This document shows positions 1 through 8,945 of a stretch of DNA of 64,000 nucleotides, piece after piece. The position numbers were made by a program, and so were the translations under genes. Each line of letters starts with the position of its first letter. Position 1 is the first letter of the stretch. The stretch spans positions 1 to 64,000 of the forward strand of contig CBDCUO010000001.1 of assembly GCA_965222705.1 (NCBI GenBank), in the 5' to 3' direction. The notes beneath the pieces were generated by a model. That model had not been told where the DNA came from and searched no databases. It was given only the letters and a program-made list of their open reading frames with translations. Source of the stretch: JAFMDF01 sp965222705. Its GTDB lineage: Bacteria; Bacteroidota; Bacteroidia; Chitinophagales; Saprospiraceae.

Positions 1-1
1 T

Positions 2-331
2 GCTGTAGATGAAAAAGGTGATTATACAACCATTCGTAGCACTGGCTGGGAGCCCAAAACCATTGCGCTTAATCAAGCATTGAAAGCACTAGAAGATCGA
101 GTAGCCACTGCAAAAAAACGAGTGCTAAATGGCACGTCCAGCCCCATAGAATACTACATGGAATTGAATAAAATGAACATTCCTATTCTAGCAGCTTATG
201 TAGAAATGTGGCAATGGCGAGTAAAAAGACATCTTAAACCGAAGGTTTTTGATAAATTGTCGAACAAAATACTTCAAAAATACGCAGGCGTGTTTGGTGT
301 CTCTATTGAACAACTCAAACATATTGAGTAA
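2..331 (+). CDS. Conserved hypothetical protein, 3' end only
   Basis: The reading frame is open from the first bases of the window, so the start lies upstream; about 109 codons remain, ending in TAA at 329-331. No catalytic motif is visible. The C-terminal 50 residues are basic and helical and look like a small helix-turn-helix-type tail (the stretch FGVSIEQLKHIE is typical of the last helices of XRE-like folds), but this is only an impression. It lies 15 bp upstream of the BtrH-domain gene in the same direction, so the two are probably co-transcribed and functionally linked. Function unknown. Confidence 0.6.
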   Translation, partial: AVDEKGDYTTIRSTGWEPKTIALNQALKALEDRVATAKKRVLNGTSSPIEYYMELNKMNIPILAAYVEMWQWRVKRHLKPKVFDKLSNKILQKYAGVFGVSIEQLKHIE

Positions 332-346
332 TAATAAGCCAACTTA

Positions 347-1390
347 ATGTCAATTAATTTTACACATCACCAAGCTGCCCATTGCGAAAATGGCGTGGTA
401 TCTAATTTGCTAAAACACAATGGGTTAGACATTAGTGAACCACTTGCATTTGGGATTGGTTCGGGCTTGTTTTTTGTGTATTTGCCTTTTTTGAATGTCA
501 ATCACGCACCAGGGTTTAGCTTTCGACCCTTACCGGGCACTATTTTTAAGCACGTGACTAAACGCCTGAATATCAAAATGAAGCGGCAAAGATTTAGCTC
601 TCCTTTGAAAGCCCAGCAAGCTTTGGACCAAAAGCTAAGAGAAAATTTCCCCCCCCCCCCCCCCCCCCCCCCCCCCGTTGGCTTGCAGGTGGGCGTTTTT
701 CATTTAAGCTACTTTCCCGATGAGTACCGCTTTCATTTCAACGCCCATAACTTAGTCGTTTATGGTAAAAAAAACGACACTTACTTAATCAGCGACCCCA
801 TTATGGAGGACGTTACGACTTTGACTGCAGAAGAATTGGAACGCGTTCGCTTCGCAAAAGGAGTTTTTGCTCCCAAAGGGCATATGTACTACCCCATTGG
901 TCTAGCCAAACAATTTGACCTCTCTCAAGCAATCGTGAAAGGGATTAAGCAGACCTGCCGAAATATGCTAGCTCCCATTTATATTGTAGGCGTAAAAGGT
1001 ATAAGAACGGTGGCTAAACAAATAAGGAAATGGCCAGTCAAAAAAGGAACCAAAATAACCAACCACTACCTTGGTCAACTCGTCCGAATGCAAGAAGAAA
1101 TCGGAACGGGTGGCGGCGGGTTTAGATTTATATATGCCGCTTTTTTACAAGAAGCTGCTGCTATTTTGAATCAACCTGAATTAAAAGATTTATCCAAAGA
1201 AATGACCCAAATAGGCGATTCCTGGCGGGATTTTGCCCTCGATGCTTCCCGATTATATAAAAACAGGAGTGCTGCCGTGGATGGCTATAATGCCATAGCA
1301 GATAAATTGGGTGCCATTGCTCACCAAGAAGAAGCTTTCTTTAAAAAATTGAGAAAGATTATCCAACCGAGGTTTAAATCATCTTTGTAA
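347..1390 (+). CDS. BtrH N-terminal domain / DUF4872-like protein with internal poly-proline run
   Basis: 347 residues. The N-terminus (HHQAAHCENGVVSNLLKHNG) and the later VGLQVGVF...YFP segment match the BtrH N-terminal domain, a papain/C39-like fold seen in butirosin acyl-transfer enzymes; in Bacteroidota such proteins commonly sit next to ABC transporters. The candidate catalytic Cys is in AAHCENG (residue 13). The C-terminal half (about 160-347) resembles DUF4872. Between residues about 103 and 111 the gene runs through a 28-base cytosine tract giving nine consecutive prolines directly before VGLQVG; the frame is open on both sides at this length. A change of one base in the tract would truncate the protein. 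Family assignment is fairly secure, substrate unknown. Confidence 0.75.
   Translation: MSINFTHHQAAHCENGVVSNLLKHNGLDISEPLAFGIGSGLFFVYLPFLNVNHAPGFSFRPLPGTIFKHVTKRLNIKMKRQRFSSPLKAQQALDQKLRENFPPPPPPPPPVGLQVGVFHLSYFPDEYRFHFNAHNLVVYGKKNDTYLISDPIMEDVTTLTAEELERVRFAKGVFAPKGHMYYPIGLAKQFDLSQAIVKGIKQTCRNMLAPIYIVGVKGIRTVAKQIRKWPVKKGTKITNHYLGQLVRMQEEIGTGGGGFRFIYAAFLQEAAAILNQPELKDLSKEMTQIGDSWRDFALDASRLYKNRSAAVDGYNAIADKLGAIAHQEEAFFKKLRKIIQPRFKSSL
649..676 (+). repeat. Poly-C homopolymer tract, 28 bases, inside a coding region
   Basis: 28 consecutive C residues, by far the longest homopolymer in the window. It lies within the BtrH-domain gene and is in frame at this length. It is either a contingency (phase-variation) tract or an assembly/sequencing artefact. 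Confidence 0.95.
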
Positions 1391-1403
1391 AGCCTTTGAC
1401 TTT

Positions 1404-2951
1404 TCACATAAATAACTGTTTCCTATCCACCTTGTTCGATACAATGTCTGCTACTTTATCAATTGCCACCCGATCCTGCTCTAAGGTATCTCTATTCCGA
1501 ATGGTCACAGTATCATTTTCCAAAGTATCAAAATCTATGGTGACGCAATACGGCGTGCCGATCGCATCCTGCCTTCTATATCGGCGACCGATCGCATCCT
1601 TTTCATCGTATTGGCAATTAAAAGAAAACTTTAATTTATCAAAGACTTCTTTGGCTTTATCTGTCAGTTTTTCCTTATTTTTCAACAAAGGCAATACAGC
1701 ACATTTTATAGGAGCTAAAGCAGGATTTAGCTTTAAAACCACCCGCGTAGAGTCTTTTCCTTGGGCATCCGGTACGGTTTCTTCTTGTAAGGCATGACTC
1801 ATCATTGCCAAAAACATCCGATCGCAACCGATAGAAGTCTCCACTACGTAGGGAATATAGTTTTCATTTAGCTGGGGGTCAAAATACTGGATTTTTCGAC
1901 CGGACAATTCCTGGTGACTGCTCAAATCAAAGTCCGTTCGGGAATGAATACCCTCCAATTCTTTAAACCCAAAGGGAAACTCAAACTGAATATCTACTGC
2001 CGCGTCTGCATAATGCGCTAAATTGTCATGGTCGTGAAAGCGCAATTTTTCTGCTGGCGTACCTAGGGCTTTATGCCATTTCAGGCGCGTTTCTTTCCAG
2101 TATTCGTACCATTGCTTTTGAGTACCCGGCTGGATAAAAAACTGCATTTCCATCTGCTCAAATTCCCGCATTCGGAAAATAAATTGACGAGCAACGATCT
2201 CATTTCTAAAAGCCTTACCAATCTGGGCAATCCCAAATGGTATTTTTTGGCGGGTCGTCTTTTGCACATTTAAAAAATTGACAAAAATGCCCTGCGCCGT
2301 TTCGGGGCGCAAATACAATTTGCCTTCCTCGCCAGCAATATTGCCCAGCTGTGTAGAAAACATGAGGTTAAACTGACGCACTTCCGTCCAGTTTTTAGAG
2401 CCACTGACCGGACAAGCAATTTCGTATTCTTCCAGCATGGCTTTTAAATCTGCCATATCCTCGTTGGTCATGGCTTTTGCCAAACGCTGACGAGCTGCCT
2501 CAAATTTTTGGGCATTTGCCAAGATGCGAGGATTGGTTGCTCTAAATTGCTGCTCATCAAAAGTCTCGCCAAACCGTTTTTTAGCCTTAGCGATTTCCTT
2601 ATTTATTTTAGCTTCGATTTTATCCATATAGCCCTCGACCAATTGATCTGCCCGATACCGTTTTTTAGAATCTTTATTATCCACCAAAGGATCATTAAAA
2701 GCATCCACATGACCAGAAGCCTTCCAAGTTTTAGGGTGCATAAAGATAGCAGCATCCACACCGACTATATTTTCGTGCAGTTGCACCATTGCATCCCACC
2801 AGTACTTTTTGATATTATTTTTTAATTCCACGCCGTAAGGTCCATAGTCATAAACCGCACTCAATCCGTCATATACCTCGCTGGATTGAAAAATAAAACC
2901 ATATTCTTTACAATGAGAAACCAGTTTTTTAAATTGGTCATCCTGTGCCAT
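1404..2951 (-). CDS. glyQS: Glycyl-tRNA synthetase, alpha2 type
   Basis: Charges tRNA-Gly with glycine in the cytoplasm. The 515 residues carry the eukaryote/archaea-like homodimeric GlyRS layout: N-terminal YDYGPYG motif near residues 34-40, class II motif 2 with LRPETAQGIFVNF near 214-226 and KAFRNEI near 246-252, and the anticodon-binding domain in roughly the last 100 residues beginning near LAPIKCAVLP. The start ATG at 2951 gives the usual N-terminus. It converges with the BtrH-domain gene, 13 bp between the two stops. No oddities seen. Confidence 0.97.
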   Translation of the reverse strand: MAQDDQFKKLVSHCKEYGFIFQSSEVYDGLSAVYDYGPYGVELKNNIKKYWWDAMVQLHENIVGVDAAIFMHPKTWKASGHVDAFNDPLVDNKDSKKRYRADQLVEGYMDKIEAKINKEIAKAKKRFGETFDEQQFRATNPRILANAQKFEAARQRLAKAMTNEDMADLKAMLEEYEIACPVSGSKNWTEVRQFNLMFSTQLGNIAGEEGKLYLRPETAQGIFVNFLNVQKTTRQKIPFGIAQIGKAFRNEIVARQFIFRMREFEQMEMQFFIQPGTQKQWYEYWKETRLKWHKALGTPAEKLRFHDHDNLAHYADAAVDIQFEFPFGFKELEGIHSRTDFDLSSHQELSGRKIQYFDPQLNENYIPYVVETSIGCDRMFLAMMSHALQEETVPDAQGKDSTRVVLKLNPALAPIKCAVLPLLKNKEKLTDKAKEVFDKLKFSFNCQYDEKDAIGRRYRRQDAIGTPYCVTIDFDTLENDTVTIRNRDTLEQDRVAIDKVADIVSNKVDRKQLFM

Positions 2952-3159
2952 ACCTGCTAGATTAATTTTATATATTAAAAATTGATGCTCATCTCAAAAA
3001 GGAAAAGCTGTAAGCCAAACTGACAATCCGGCCCTGAGAAGCGGATTAGTAATTTGCTTTACGTCACCTGTATAGAATGATCGAAATTTGATTCTGTTAT
3101 TCAAAAGAAGTGCAAAAGTCGAAAATAATTAATTAATAGTCAAAAGGTAGGTCTATCTA

Positions 3160-3714
3160 TCACAAATTATCTGGACCAATTTTCACCCTTCCTTGCGGTG
3201 CAATAATTTTCCAATAGTTAAACTCCTTATCTGCCTCAAAGCCATAACCCGTGATTTGCTCGTTTCTGGTGGTAATTCTGACAAATTGTTTAGTATGGAT
3301 TTTTTCATTGGCCTGGTCCCAGACTAATTCATCTGTTTCCAATTTTTCTTCTTTTTTATTAAATAAAACTACACTATCCTGGACAATAGTTAAATATTTG
3401 CGCTCATATTCTATGGCATACTTTCCAATCAACCAACTTTGCACTTGTTGGTTTTTGTCCAAAAAATAGACTTCTAATCCTTCTGGGAATTCTCGTTTCG
3501 GTTCTTTTTTATCCAAATGTCGATGTAATAAGGGTGCAATTATTCTGATTTCTACTTGGCCAGAATCGCTATAAATCATCTCTACATTCTCTCCAACTTC
3601 AATGGCTATTTGGTCTTCCCGAATGAATTTTTGTACTTCGGACAACTCATTTTCGCAAGCACTAAAAAAGTGCCAACTCATTATAAACAATAGTATTTTG
3701 GAAAAATAATTCAC
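3160..3714 (-). CDS. lptC: LptC-like LPS export periplasmic protein (lipoprotein)
   Basis: 184 residues. The first 20 form a short lipoprotein signal ending at Cys20 (FFSACENE), followed by a beta-rich LptC/OstA-like domain (residues about 40-180; YSDSGQVEIRI, LETDELVWDQ and GYGFEADKEF are typical of the family). LptC bridges the inner-membrane LptBFG exporter to the periplasmic LptA chain and carries lipopolysaccharide outward. It lies downstream of mltG on the same strand with a 92-bp gap, an envelope-biogenesis pairing. Bacteroidota LptC proteins often have a lipobox, as here. Confidence 0.85.
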   Translation of the reverse strand: MNYFSKILLFIMSWHFFSACENELSEVQKFIREDQIAIEVGENVEMIYSDSGQVEIRIIAPLLHRHLDKKEPKREFPEGLEVYFLDKNQQVQSWLIGKYAIEYERKYLTIVQDSVVLFNKKEEKLETDELVWDQANEKIHTKQFVRITTRNEQITGYGFEADKEFNYWKIIAPQGRVKIGPDNL

Positions 3715-3806
3715 CGATGTAAAGTTTTAATTGGAGCTACTCAAATCAGAATAGGTTGATAATCCGTTTTACGATTTCCCTCTTTTTTTAGAGAGGAGCA
3801 AACTCT

Positions 3807-4874
3807 TTAATTCCAGGCCCCTTTTTTGCGCATATTATTTCGATAAATTCGAGCATTTCGATTGTGTTGTGCCAGTGTTTTTGCAAAAGAATGATAGCCC
3901 GATCCATCCCCCTTTGCACAGAAAAACATATAATCGTGTTCTTCTACATTTAGTACAGCATCAATGCTGGCGATAGAAGCCATGCTAATTGGACCTGGTG
4001 GTAAACCTTCATATTTATAGGTATTAAAAGGAGAGTCGAATTCCAGGTGTTCGTTTAAAATCCGCCTCAGACTAAAATTGCCAATAGCAAATTTTACAGT
4101 AGGGTCTGCCTCCAATTTCCAGTTTTTTTTCAACCGGTTATAATAAACCCCCGCCATTCTTCGCTTTTCATCGTCTTGCAGGGTTTCCCTTTCTACGATT
4201 GAAGCTAGAATATAGACTTCTTTAGGGCTTAAGCCTAATTGAGTCGCTTTTTCTTTTCGATTGTCCTTTTCCCAAAAGTGGTTGTATTCTTTTTTCATGC
4301 GTTCCATAAATTTGATAGGACTAGTATTCCAGAAAAAATCGTACGTGTTTGGAATAAAAAGTGCCATTAAATTTATGGGGGTAAAGTCTAAATCTCTTAA
4401 ATATTGCTCATTTTGAAATAGGGAAATGAAATCCAGCGAGTCTGGTTCAATAAATTCGGCTACTTTGGCAGCCACGTTTTTAATGGTCCAGGCATGGTTA
4501 AAAGTCAATTTTACCGTTTCCTGTTTTCCGCCTCGCAAGTGCTTGACCAAATCATAATTACTCCAGCCGGGTTCTATTTTAAATCGTCCTGCTCGCATGG
4601 GATTTCGTGGATATTTCATGCGCTTGGCTACCCATAGAAAAGAGTTTTCCTGGATAATTATCTGCTTTTTTTTCAATAAATCTAATACTTCTTCAAAGCT
4701 GGAATTAGTCGGTATCATCAAATAGCTTTCGCCTAGCTGATCAGGGACATTGGGGCCAAAAATCTCTTGATATTTATTATAGCCGATAAGGGTGGCAATA
4801 AATACGCCGATTAAGGTAAGGGCGATAATGATTTGAGCTAAATGTCCTCTTTTTTGATTTTCTCCTTTGCTCAT
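3807..4874 (-). CDS. mltG: Endolytic murein transglycosylase MltG (YceG family)
   Basis: 355 residues: one membrane anchor at about 13-32, a LysM-like N-terminal subdomain, then the YceG catalytic domain. The catalytic glutamate is in ASIVERET (Glu228), followed by the family signature VYYNRL and LEADPTVKFAIG. The enzyme cleaves nascent glycan strands at the inner membrane and is thought to set glycan length and terminate synthesis. Length and motifs are normal. It lies upstream of lptC. Confidence 0.95.
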   Translation of the reverse strand: MSKGENQKRGHLAQIIIALTLIGVFIATLIGYNKYQEIFGPNVPDQLGESYLMIPTNSSFEEVLDLLKKKQIIIQENSFLWVAKRMKYPRNPMRAGRFKIEPGWSNYDLVKHLRGGKQETVKLTFNHAWTIKNVAAKVAEFIEPDSLDFISLFQNEQYLRDLDFTPINLMALFIPNTYDFFWNTSPIKFMERMKKEYNHFWEKDNRKEKATQLGLSPKEVYILASIVERETLQDDEKRRMAGVYYNRLKKNWKLEADPTVKFAIGNFSLRRILNEHLEFDSPFNTYKYEGLPPGPISMASIASIDAVLNVEEHDYMFFCAKGDGSGYHSFAKTLAQHNRNARIYRNNMRKKGAWN

Positions 4875-5059
4875 TTTTATTTTTTAAAAAAAGGTTTTCC
4901 AAAAATAAAGAAATAAGCCAGTTTTATCCAAGTCCTTTAAAAAGGTATCGTCCATTTGTCCTTATTTTTTTATTAAAATAGGGTTAATTATTATAAATTT
5001 AAGCTCCCAAAAGCTGGTTTAGTCTTAAAAGCCCAATTGTTTAACAAAAACCAGTGAAA

Positions 5060-7102
5060 ATGAACTATACCTCTTTTTTCTCAATCCTTTTTTGTTGCTT
5101 ACTTTTAACCTCTTCCCTTAATGCTCAATTACTTATCAATGAAATAAACGCTGATGTTGGGTTGGGGTTAGCGGGCGACGCCAATAGAGACGGTATCAGA
5201 AGTGCAAGAGATGACGAGTTTATCGAATTGTTCAATAATACAGAAACAACGATCAATCTGAGTGGGTATTTTATCGAAGTATCCGATGAAATAAAGCATC
5301 AGTTTTCGGAAGACGTATTGCTACCTGCCAAATCTGCTTTAGTTGTGTTTGGCGGCGGAGAACCTGCTGGCAATTTTGGCAGCAGCTACATTGTTACATC
5401 CTCGAAGGGAGGTTTAAGTCTGGAAAACTCAGGAACGGCAGTGTCACTGAAAAATAGGGATAGCATAATCGTTGATTCCCTTACTTACCCTGGACAAAAT
5501 ATAGATGCCTCCTGGACCAGAAGTCCAGATATTCATGGTCACCTTGTTGCGCATAACTTGGTAAAGGATGCTTTTAATGCTCCTTATTCGCCGGGAGTAT
5601 TAGCCAACTCTTTCCCCTTTAATAATGGTAATACTACCCTTGTTCATTTTGCTACCACTAAAAGCAACATACTGGAAAATGATGCTATTTTTAATCTGTC
5701 CATCAACCTAACTAACCCTAAGTCGATTGGGTTAACCGTTGCTATTGAATTAATAGGAGGAACAGGAAGTAAGATTGATATTGAAAACTTTACCGCCCAA
5801 ACGGTATTTTTCGCAGGGGATAGCATCGAGCAAAAAATGCTGCCTATATCTATACTGAATGACACCATTTTCGAAGGGAATGAAACTTTTATTTTTCAAT
5901 TAAAAATGATCAGTGACCCTACAAGTGGCGACATCAGCATCAATAAGACTTTTGAACTAACAATTTTTGATGATGATTTTGATTTGGGAATGCGCTTAAA
6001 TGAAATCCATGCTGACCCTGCCATTGGCATTGCCGGGGATGCCAATGAGGACGGAGTGAGGGATGCCAGCGAAGATGAGTTTTTAGAATTTGTCAACGAT
6101 CGATTGGTGCCCGTTGATCTTTCTGGCCTAGGTATTTACGACTCAGAAGAACTGCGTCATCAAATACCAAAAGGTACGATTATTAATTCCGGACAAGCTT
6201 TTTTGATATTTGGCGGTGGAGAACCTGCTGGCGATTTCGGCAATACTTTAGTTCAGGTTGCCAGTACTAAAGATTTAAGTTTGGCAAATCGTGGTGACCA
6301 AATAATCATTCGGGACACACATAATAACGTGCTGTTTTTCTTCGAATATGGTCCTGAAGCTGGAGAGAATCAATCCATTATTTTTTGTCCGAACCTAGGG
6401 GATAAAAAAGGGCCCGCCACGTTACATACCACGGTTGGATTGGGAAAGTCATATTCCCCTGGGCTTCCGGCTTTATGCGACCCAATTTTGTCCAATGATA
6501 AACTCACTAAAATTAATTTTGCGACCAAGAAAATGACGGTAAGCGAAAAAGACAAAGAAGTGGCACTGCCTATCGACATCGAAAATTTTTCTACCTTGGA
6601 AGATACAGAAGTTGAGTTGATTTTAATCGAAGGTAATCCATTAGAACTAGAGAACTATACTACCCAAACGATCCGATTTCCTATCGGCACTAGCCACACA
6701 CAAACCGCCTTTATCTCTATTTCTGATAATGACTTATTAGACGGAGACAGGGATTATGTCTTTAAACTACAAAACGCAAAAGGGGGGAATGGTGCCAAAA
6801 TTGGAAAAGATAGCCTCTTTACGCTAACTGTGCTGGACGATGAGGCAACTGACATCAAAAAAACAGCTATTGCTGCCATTAAATTATACCCTAATCCAAC
6901 AAAAGATCAAATTCATTTGGAAATGCCTGCATCTTTAGCTGTGCAAGAGCTTTCTATTATCCATATTTCGGGAATAAGCTATCCTATTTTAATCCAAAAT
7001 AATTCTATTTCTCTCCCTTCTGAGCAATTTCAAGCAGGAATTTATTTTCTAAAAATAAAAACCAATAAAGGCCTGATCGTTAAAAAAATACTACTTCATT
7101 AA
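5060..7102 (+). CDS. Lamin-tail / Calx-beta-like repeat protein with T9SS sorting domain
   Basis: Start taken as the ATG at 5060; a GTG two codons upstream would also fit. 680 residues: Sec signal peptide (about 1-22, ending SLNAQ), lamin-tail domain starting LLINEINADVG, Calx-beta-like segment, then a second copy of the same pair (LNEIHADPAIGIAGDANEDG) and a C-terminal type A T9SS sorting domain (LYPNPTKDQIHLEMP to the end). The two halves, roughly residues 23-310 and 311-600, repeat each other, including GGGEPAG-(N/D)-FG. Known T9SS clients lose such a tail on export through the outer membrane and stay on the surface or are released. Function inferred as adhesion or substrate attachment; not enzymatic as far as can be seen. 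Confidence 0.85.
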   Translation: MNYTSFFSILFCCLLLTSSLNAQLLINEINADVGLGLAGDANRDGIRSARDDEFIELFNNTETTINLSGYFIEVSDEIKHQFSEDVLLPAKSALVVFGGGEPAGNFGSSYIVTSSKGGLSLENSGTAVSLKNRDSIIVDSLTYPGQNIDASWTRSPDIHGHLVAHNLVKDAFNAPYSPGVLANSFPFNNGNTTLVHFATTKSNILENDAIFNLSINLTNPKSIGLTVAIELIGGTGSKIDIENFTAQTVFFAGDSIEQKMLPISILNDTIFEGNETFIFQLKMISDPTSGDISINKTFELTIFDDDFDLGMRLNEIHADPAIGIAGDANEDGVRDASEDEFLEFVNDRLVPVDLSGLGIYDSEELRHQIPKGTIINSGQAFLIFGGGEPAGDFGNTLVQVASTKDLSLANRGDQIIIRDTHNNVLFFFEYGPEAGENQSIIFCPNLGDKKGPATLHTTVGLGKSYSPGLPALCDPILSNDKLTKINFATKKMTVSEKDKEVALPIDIENFSTLEDTEVELILIEGNPLELENYTTQTIRFPIGTSHTQTAFISISDNDLLDGDRDYVFKLQNAKGGNGAKIGKDSLFTLTVLDDEATDIKKTAIAAIKLYPNPTKDQIHLEMPASLAVQELSIIHISGISYPILIQNNSISLPSEQFQAGIYFLKIKTNKGLIVKKILLH

Positions 7103-7232
7103 CTTGAGTAATAATTCTTGAATAAGAATTGCGTTTAATAGTAAAAATGCACCTTCACAAAGCAAATTAGCAACCTATCGTGCTACATTTTGGGCGAATA
7201 AATTGGCGATTTACCTTACGGCTTTTACAAAA

Positions 7233-7847
7233 ATGAGCAATATGAAATATGCAATTTGGATACTCACCTTTGGAATCATTGCTTGTAATTCTAAATTAGA
7301 AACAATAGAGGTACGCAATGAAGACGGAAAAATAATAGAGCGCTTTACTCAACATAAAAAAACCAAAGAAAAAGAAGGAAAAACAGAAATCTACAGTCCA
7401 AACGGAAAAATCCTTGAAGTTGCGCATTATAAAAACGGGCAACTGGAGGGAGAGCGAAAAGTATTTTATGAAAATGGACAGGCACAAGTAGTAGAACAAT
7501 ACGAAAATGGCACTTTTAAAGGCGTTTTCAAAACCTTTTATGAAAATGGTACCCTGAAGCTGGAAGGCGAATATATCAATGGAATGATGAACGGTAAGTG
7601 GAAAGGCTATTATGACGGTGGTGAATTAAAGGAGATTGTTACCTTTGTGGACAATGAAGAAAATGGTCCTTTTATAGAATATTTTAAAAATGGAAGAACC
7701 AAGGCGGAAGGAAATTATCTGGATGGAGATAATGAACATGGAGAACTAAAAATGTATAATGAATCCGGCGATTTGGTTAGAAAAATGGACTGCAACAAGG
7801 GGGTCTGTCACACCATTTGGAAAAGCGAAAATAAGAAAAAATTATAA
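7233..7847 (+). CDS. MORN-like (YwqK-type) repeat lipoprotein
   Basis: ATG 7233 is preferred over an upstream in-frame TTG because it puts a lipoprotein signal at the very N-terminus with Cys18 in FGIIAC. The remaining sequence is made of about six copies of a 20-25 residue repeat of the type (F)YENGxLxxEGxYxNGxxxGxWKxYY, the MORN/YwqK repeat often annotated as antitoxin-like though toxin-antitoxin function is rarely shown. Expected to be an envelope-anchored scaffold. Seven bp separate it from porQ, so co-transcription is likely. Confidence 0.8.
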   Translation: MSNMKYAIWILTFGIIACNSKLETIEVRNEDGKIIERFTQHKKTKEKEGKTEIYSPNGKILEVAHYKNGQLEGERKVFYENGQAQVVEQYENGTFKGVFKTFYENGTLKLEGEYINGMMNGKWKGYYDGGELKEIVTFVDNEENGPFIEYFKNGRTKAEGNYLDGDNEHGELKMYNESGDLVRKMDCNKGVCHTIWKSENKKKL

Positions 7848-7854
7848 ATATGTA

Positions 7855-8895
7855 ATGGATAAACTTTTACTGGTTGCATTTTTAAATATCGTTTTTTTTC
7901 CTGGCTCCTTTGCTCAAATTGGGGGAGATAATATCTATGAATTTTTAAATTTGCCCACCTCTGCTAGAATTACGGCATTGGGAGGTAAACATATCGCTGT
8001 CCGAGATAGCGACTTGGCCTTCGCCTTTAGTAACCCCGGCGTCCTCAACAAAGAAATGCACCATCAACTTACCTTTAATCATAGTTTTCATTTAGCAGAC
8101 ATTGGACATGGGTATGCGGGCTATGGCAGGTATATTGAAAAATTAAACACCGCTTTCCACTTAGGCGTTCAATATATTTCTTACGGAAACTTTAAGGCAA
8201 CAGATGAATTCGGAACAATTAATGGCACTTTTAAGGCATCCGAATATGCCCTTGCCCTGGGTGGTGCACGCACCATTTATGAGCGACTGGATGTTGGAGT
8301 TAATTTAAAAGCGATTATTTCTCAATTAGAAAGTTATAATTCCTTTGGGTTAACGACGGACTTGTCTGCCGTTTACCATATAGATGAAAAAGGGTTTACT
8401 GCCACCTTGCTTTTTAAAAATGCAGGGGGGCAAATTAGTACTTATCAGGACAATCGGGAAAAAGCCCCCTATGAATTATTATTGGGCGTTTCAAAAAAAC
8501 TGAAGCACCTCCCTTTCCGATTTTCTATTACTGTTCAGCATTTAGAACGATGGAATCTATCGTATGACAATCCAAACGCTCAAGAGAATAATTTTTTATT
8601 CGACGAAATACGTCCCAATAATAATGAGTGGATAGACAATCTATTTCGCCATTTTATTTTTAGTGGAGAATTTCTTTTCGGGAAAGGAGAAAATTTCCGC
8701 TTGCGCTTTGCTTATAATCATTTTCGAAAACAAGAACTATCTGTTCAGAACCTAAGAAGTCTAGCTGGTTTTTCCGGCGGCATTGGTTTTAAAATAAAAC
8801 AATTTCGGTTTTCTTATGGGCTAGGCGTTTATCATTTAGGCAGCAGTTCCAGTCATTTTAGTATTGCTACCAGTTTGAACGAATTTAGGAAATAA
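7855..8895 (+). CDS. porQ: Type IX secretion system protein PorQ
   Basis: The ATG at 7855 gives a 346-residue protein starting with a signal peptide (about 1-20, ending GSFAQ); a longer open frame upstream overlaps the previous gene and is not used. The body is an outer-membrane beta-barrel of the PorQ family: FLNLPTSARITALGGKHI, the early ALGG motif, and alternating amphipathic strands to the end (SSHFSIATSLNEFRK). PorQ works with PorU, PorV and PorZ in the cell-surface attachment complex of T9SS, which processes clients such as the neighbouring lamin-tail protein. Lack of other por genes next to it is usual, as they are scattered in Bacteroidota. Confidence 0.88.
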   Translation: MDKLLLVAFLNIVFFPGSFAQIGGDNIYEFLNLPTSARITALGGKHIAVRDSDLAFAFSNPGVLNKEMHHQLTFNHSFHLADIGHGYAGYGRYIEKLNTAFHLGVQYISYGNFKATDEFGTINGTFKASEYALALGGARTIYERLDVGVNLKAIISQLESYNSFGLTTDLSAVYHIDEKGFTATLLFKNAGGQISTYQDNREKAPYELLLGVSKKLKHLPFRFSITVQHLERWNLSYDNPNAQENNFLFDEIRPNNNEWIDNLFRHFIFSGEFLFGKGENFRLRFAYNHFRKQELSVQNLRSLAGFSGGIGFKIKQFRFSYGLGVYHLGSSSSHFSIATSLNEFRK

Positions 8896-8945
8896 CGCGT
8901 GGGCAATAGACCAGCCATTAAAGCGATGTAATCCGATTTTTAAAT

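Noticed and set aside
1396..1797. 133-codon plus-strand frame overlapping glyQS
   Set aside because: Antisense shadow of glyQS; Ser/Phe-rich composition unlike a protein.
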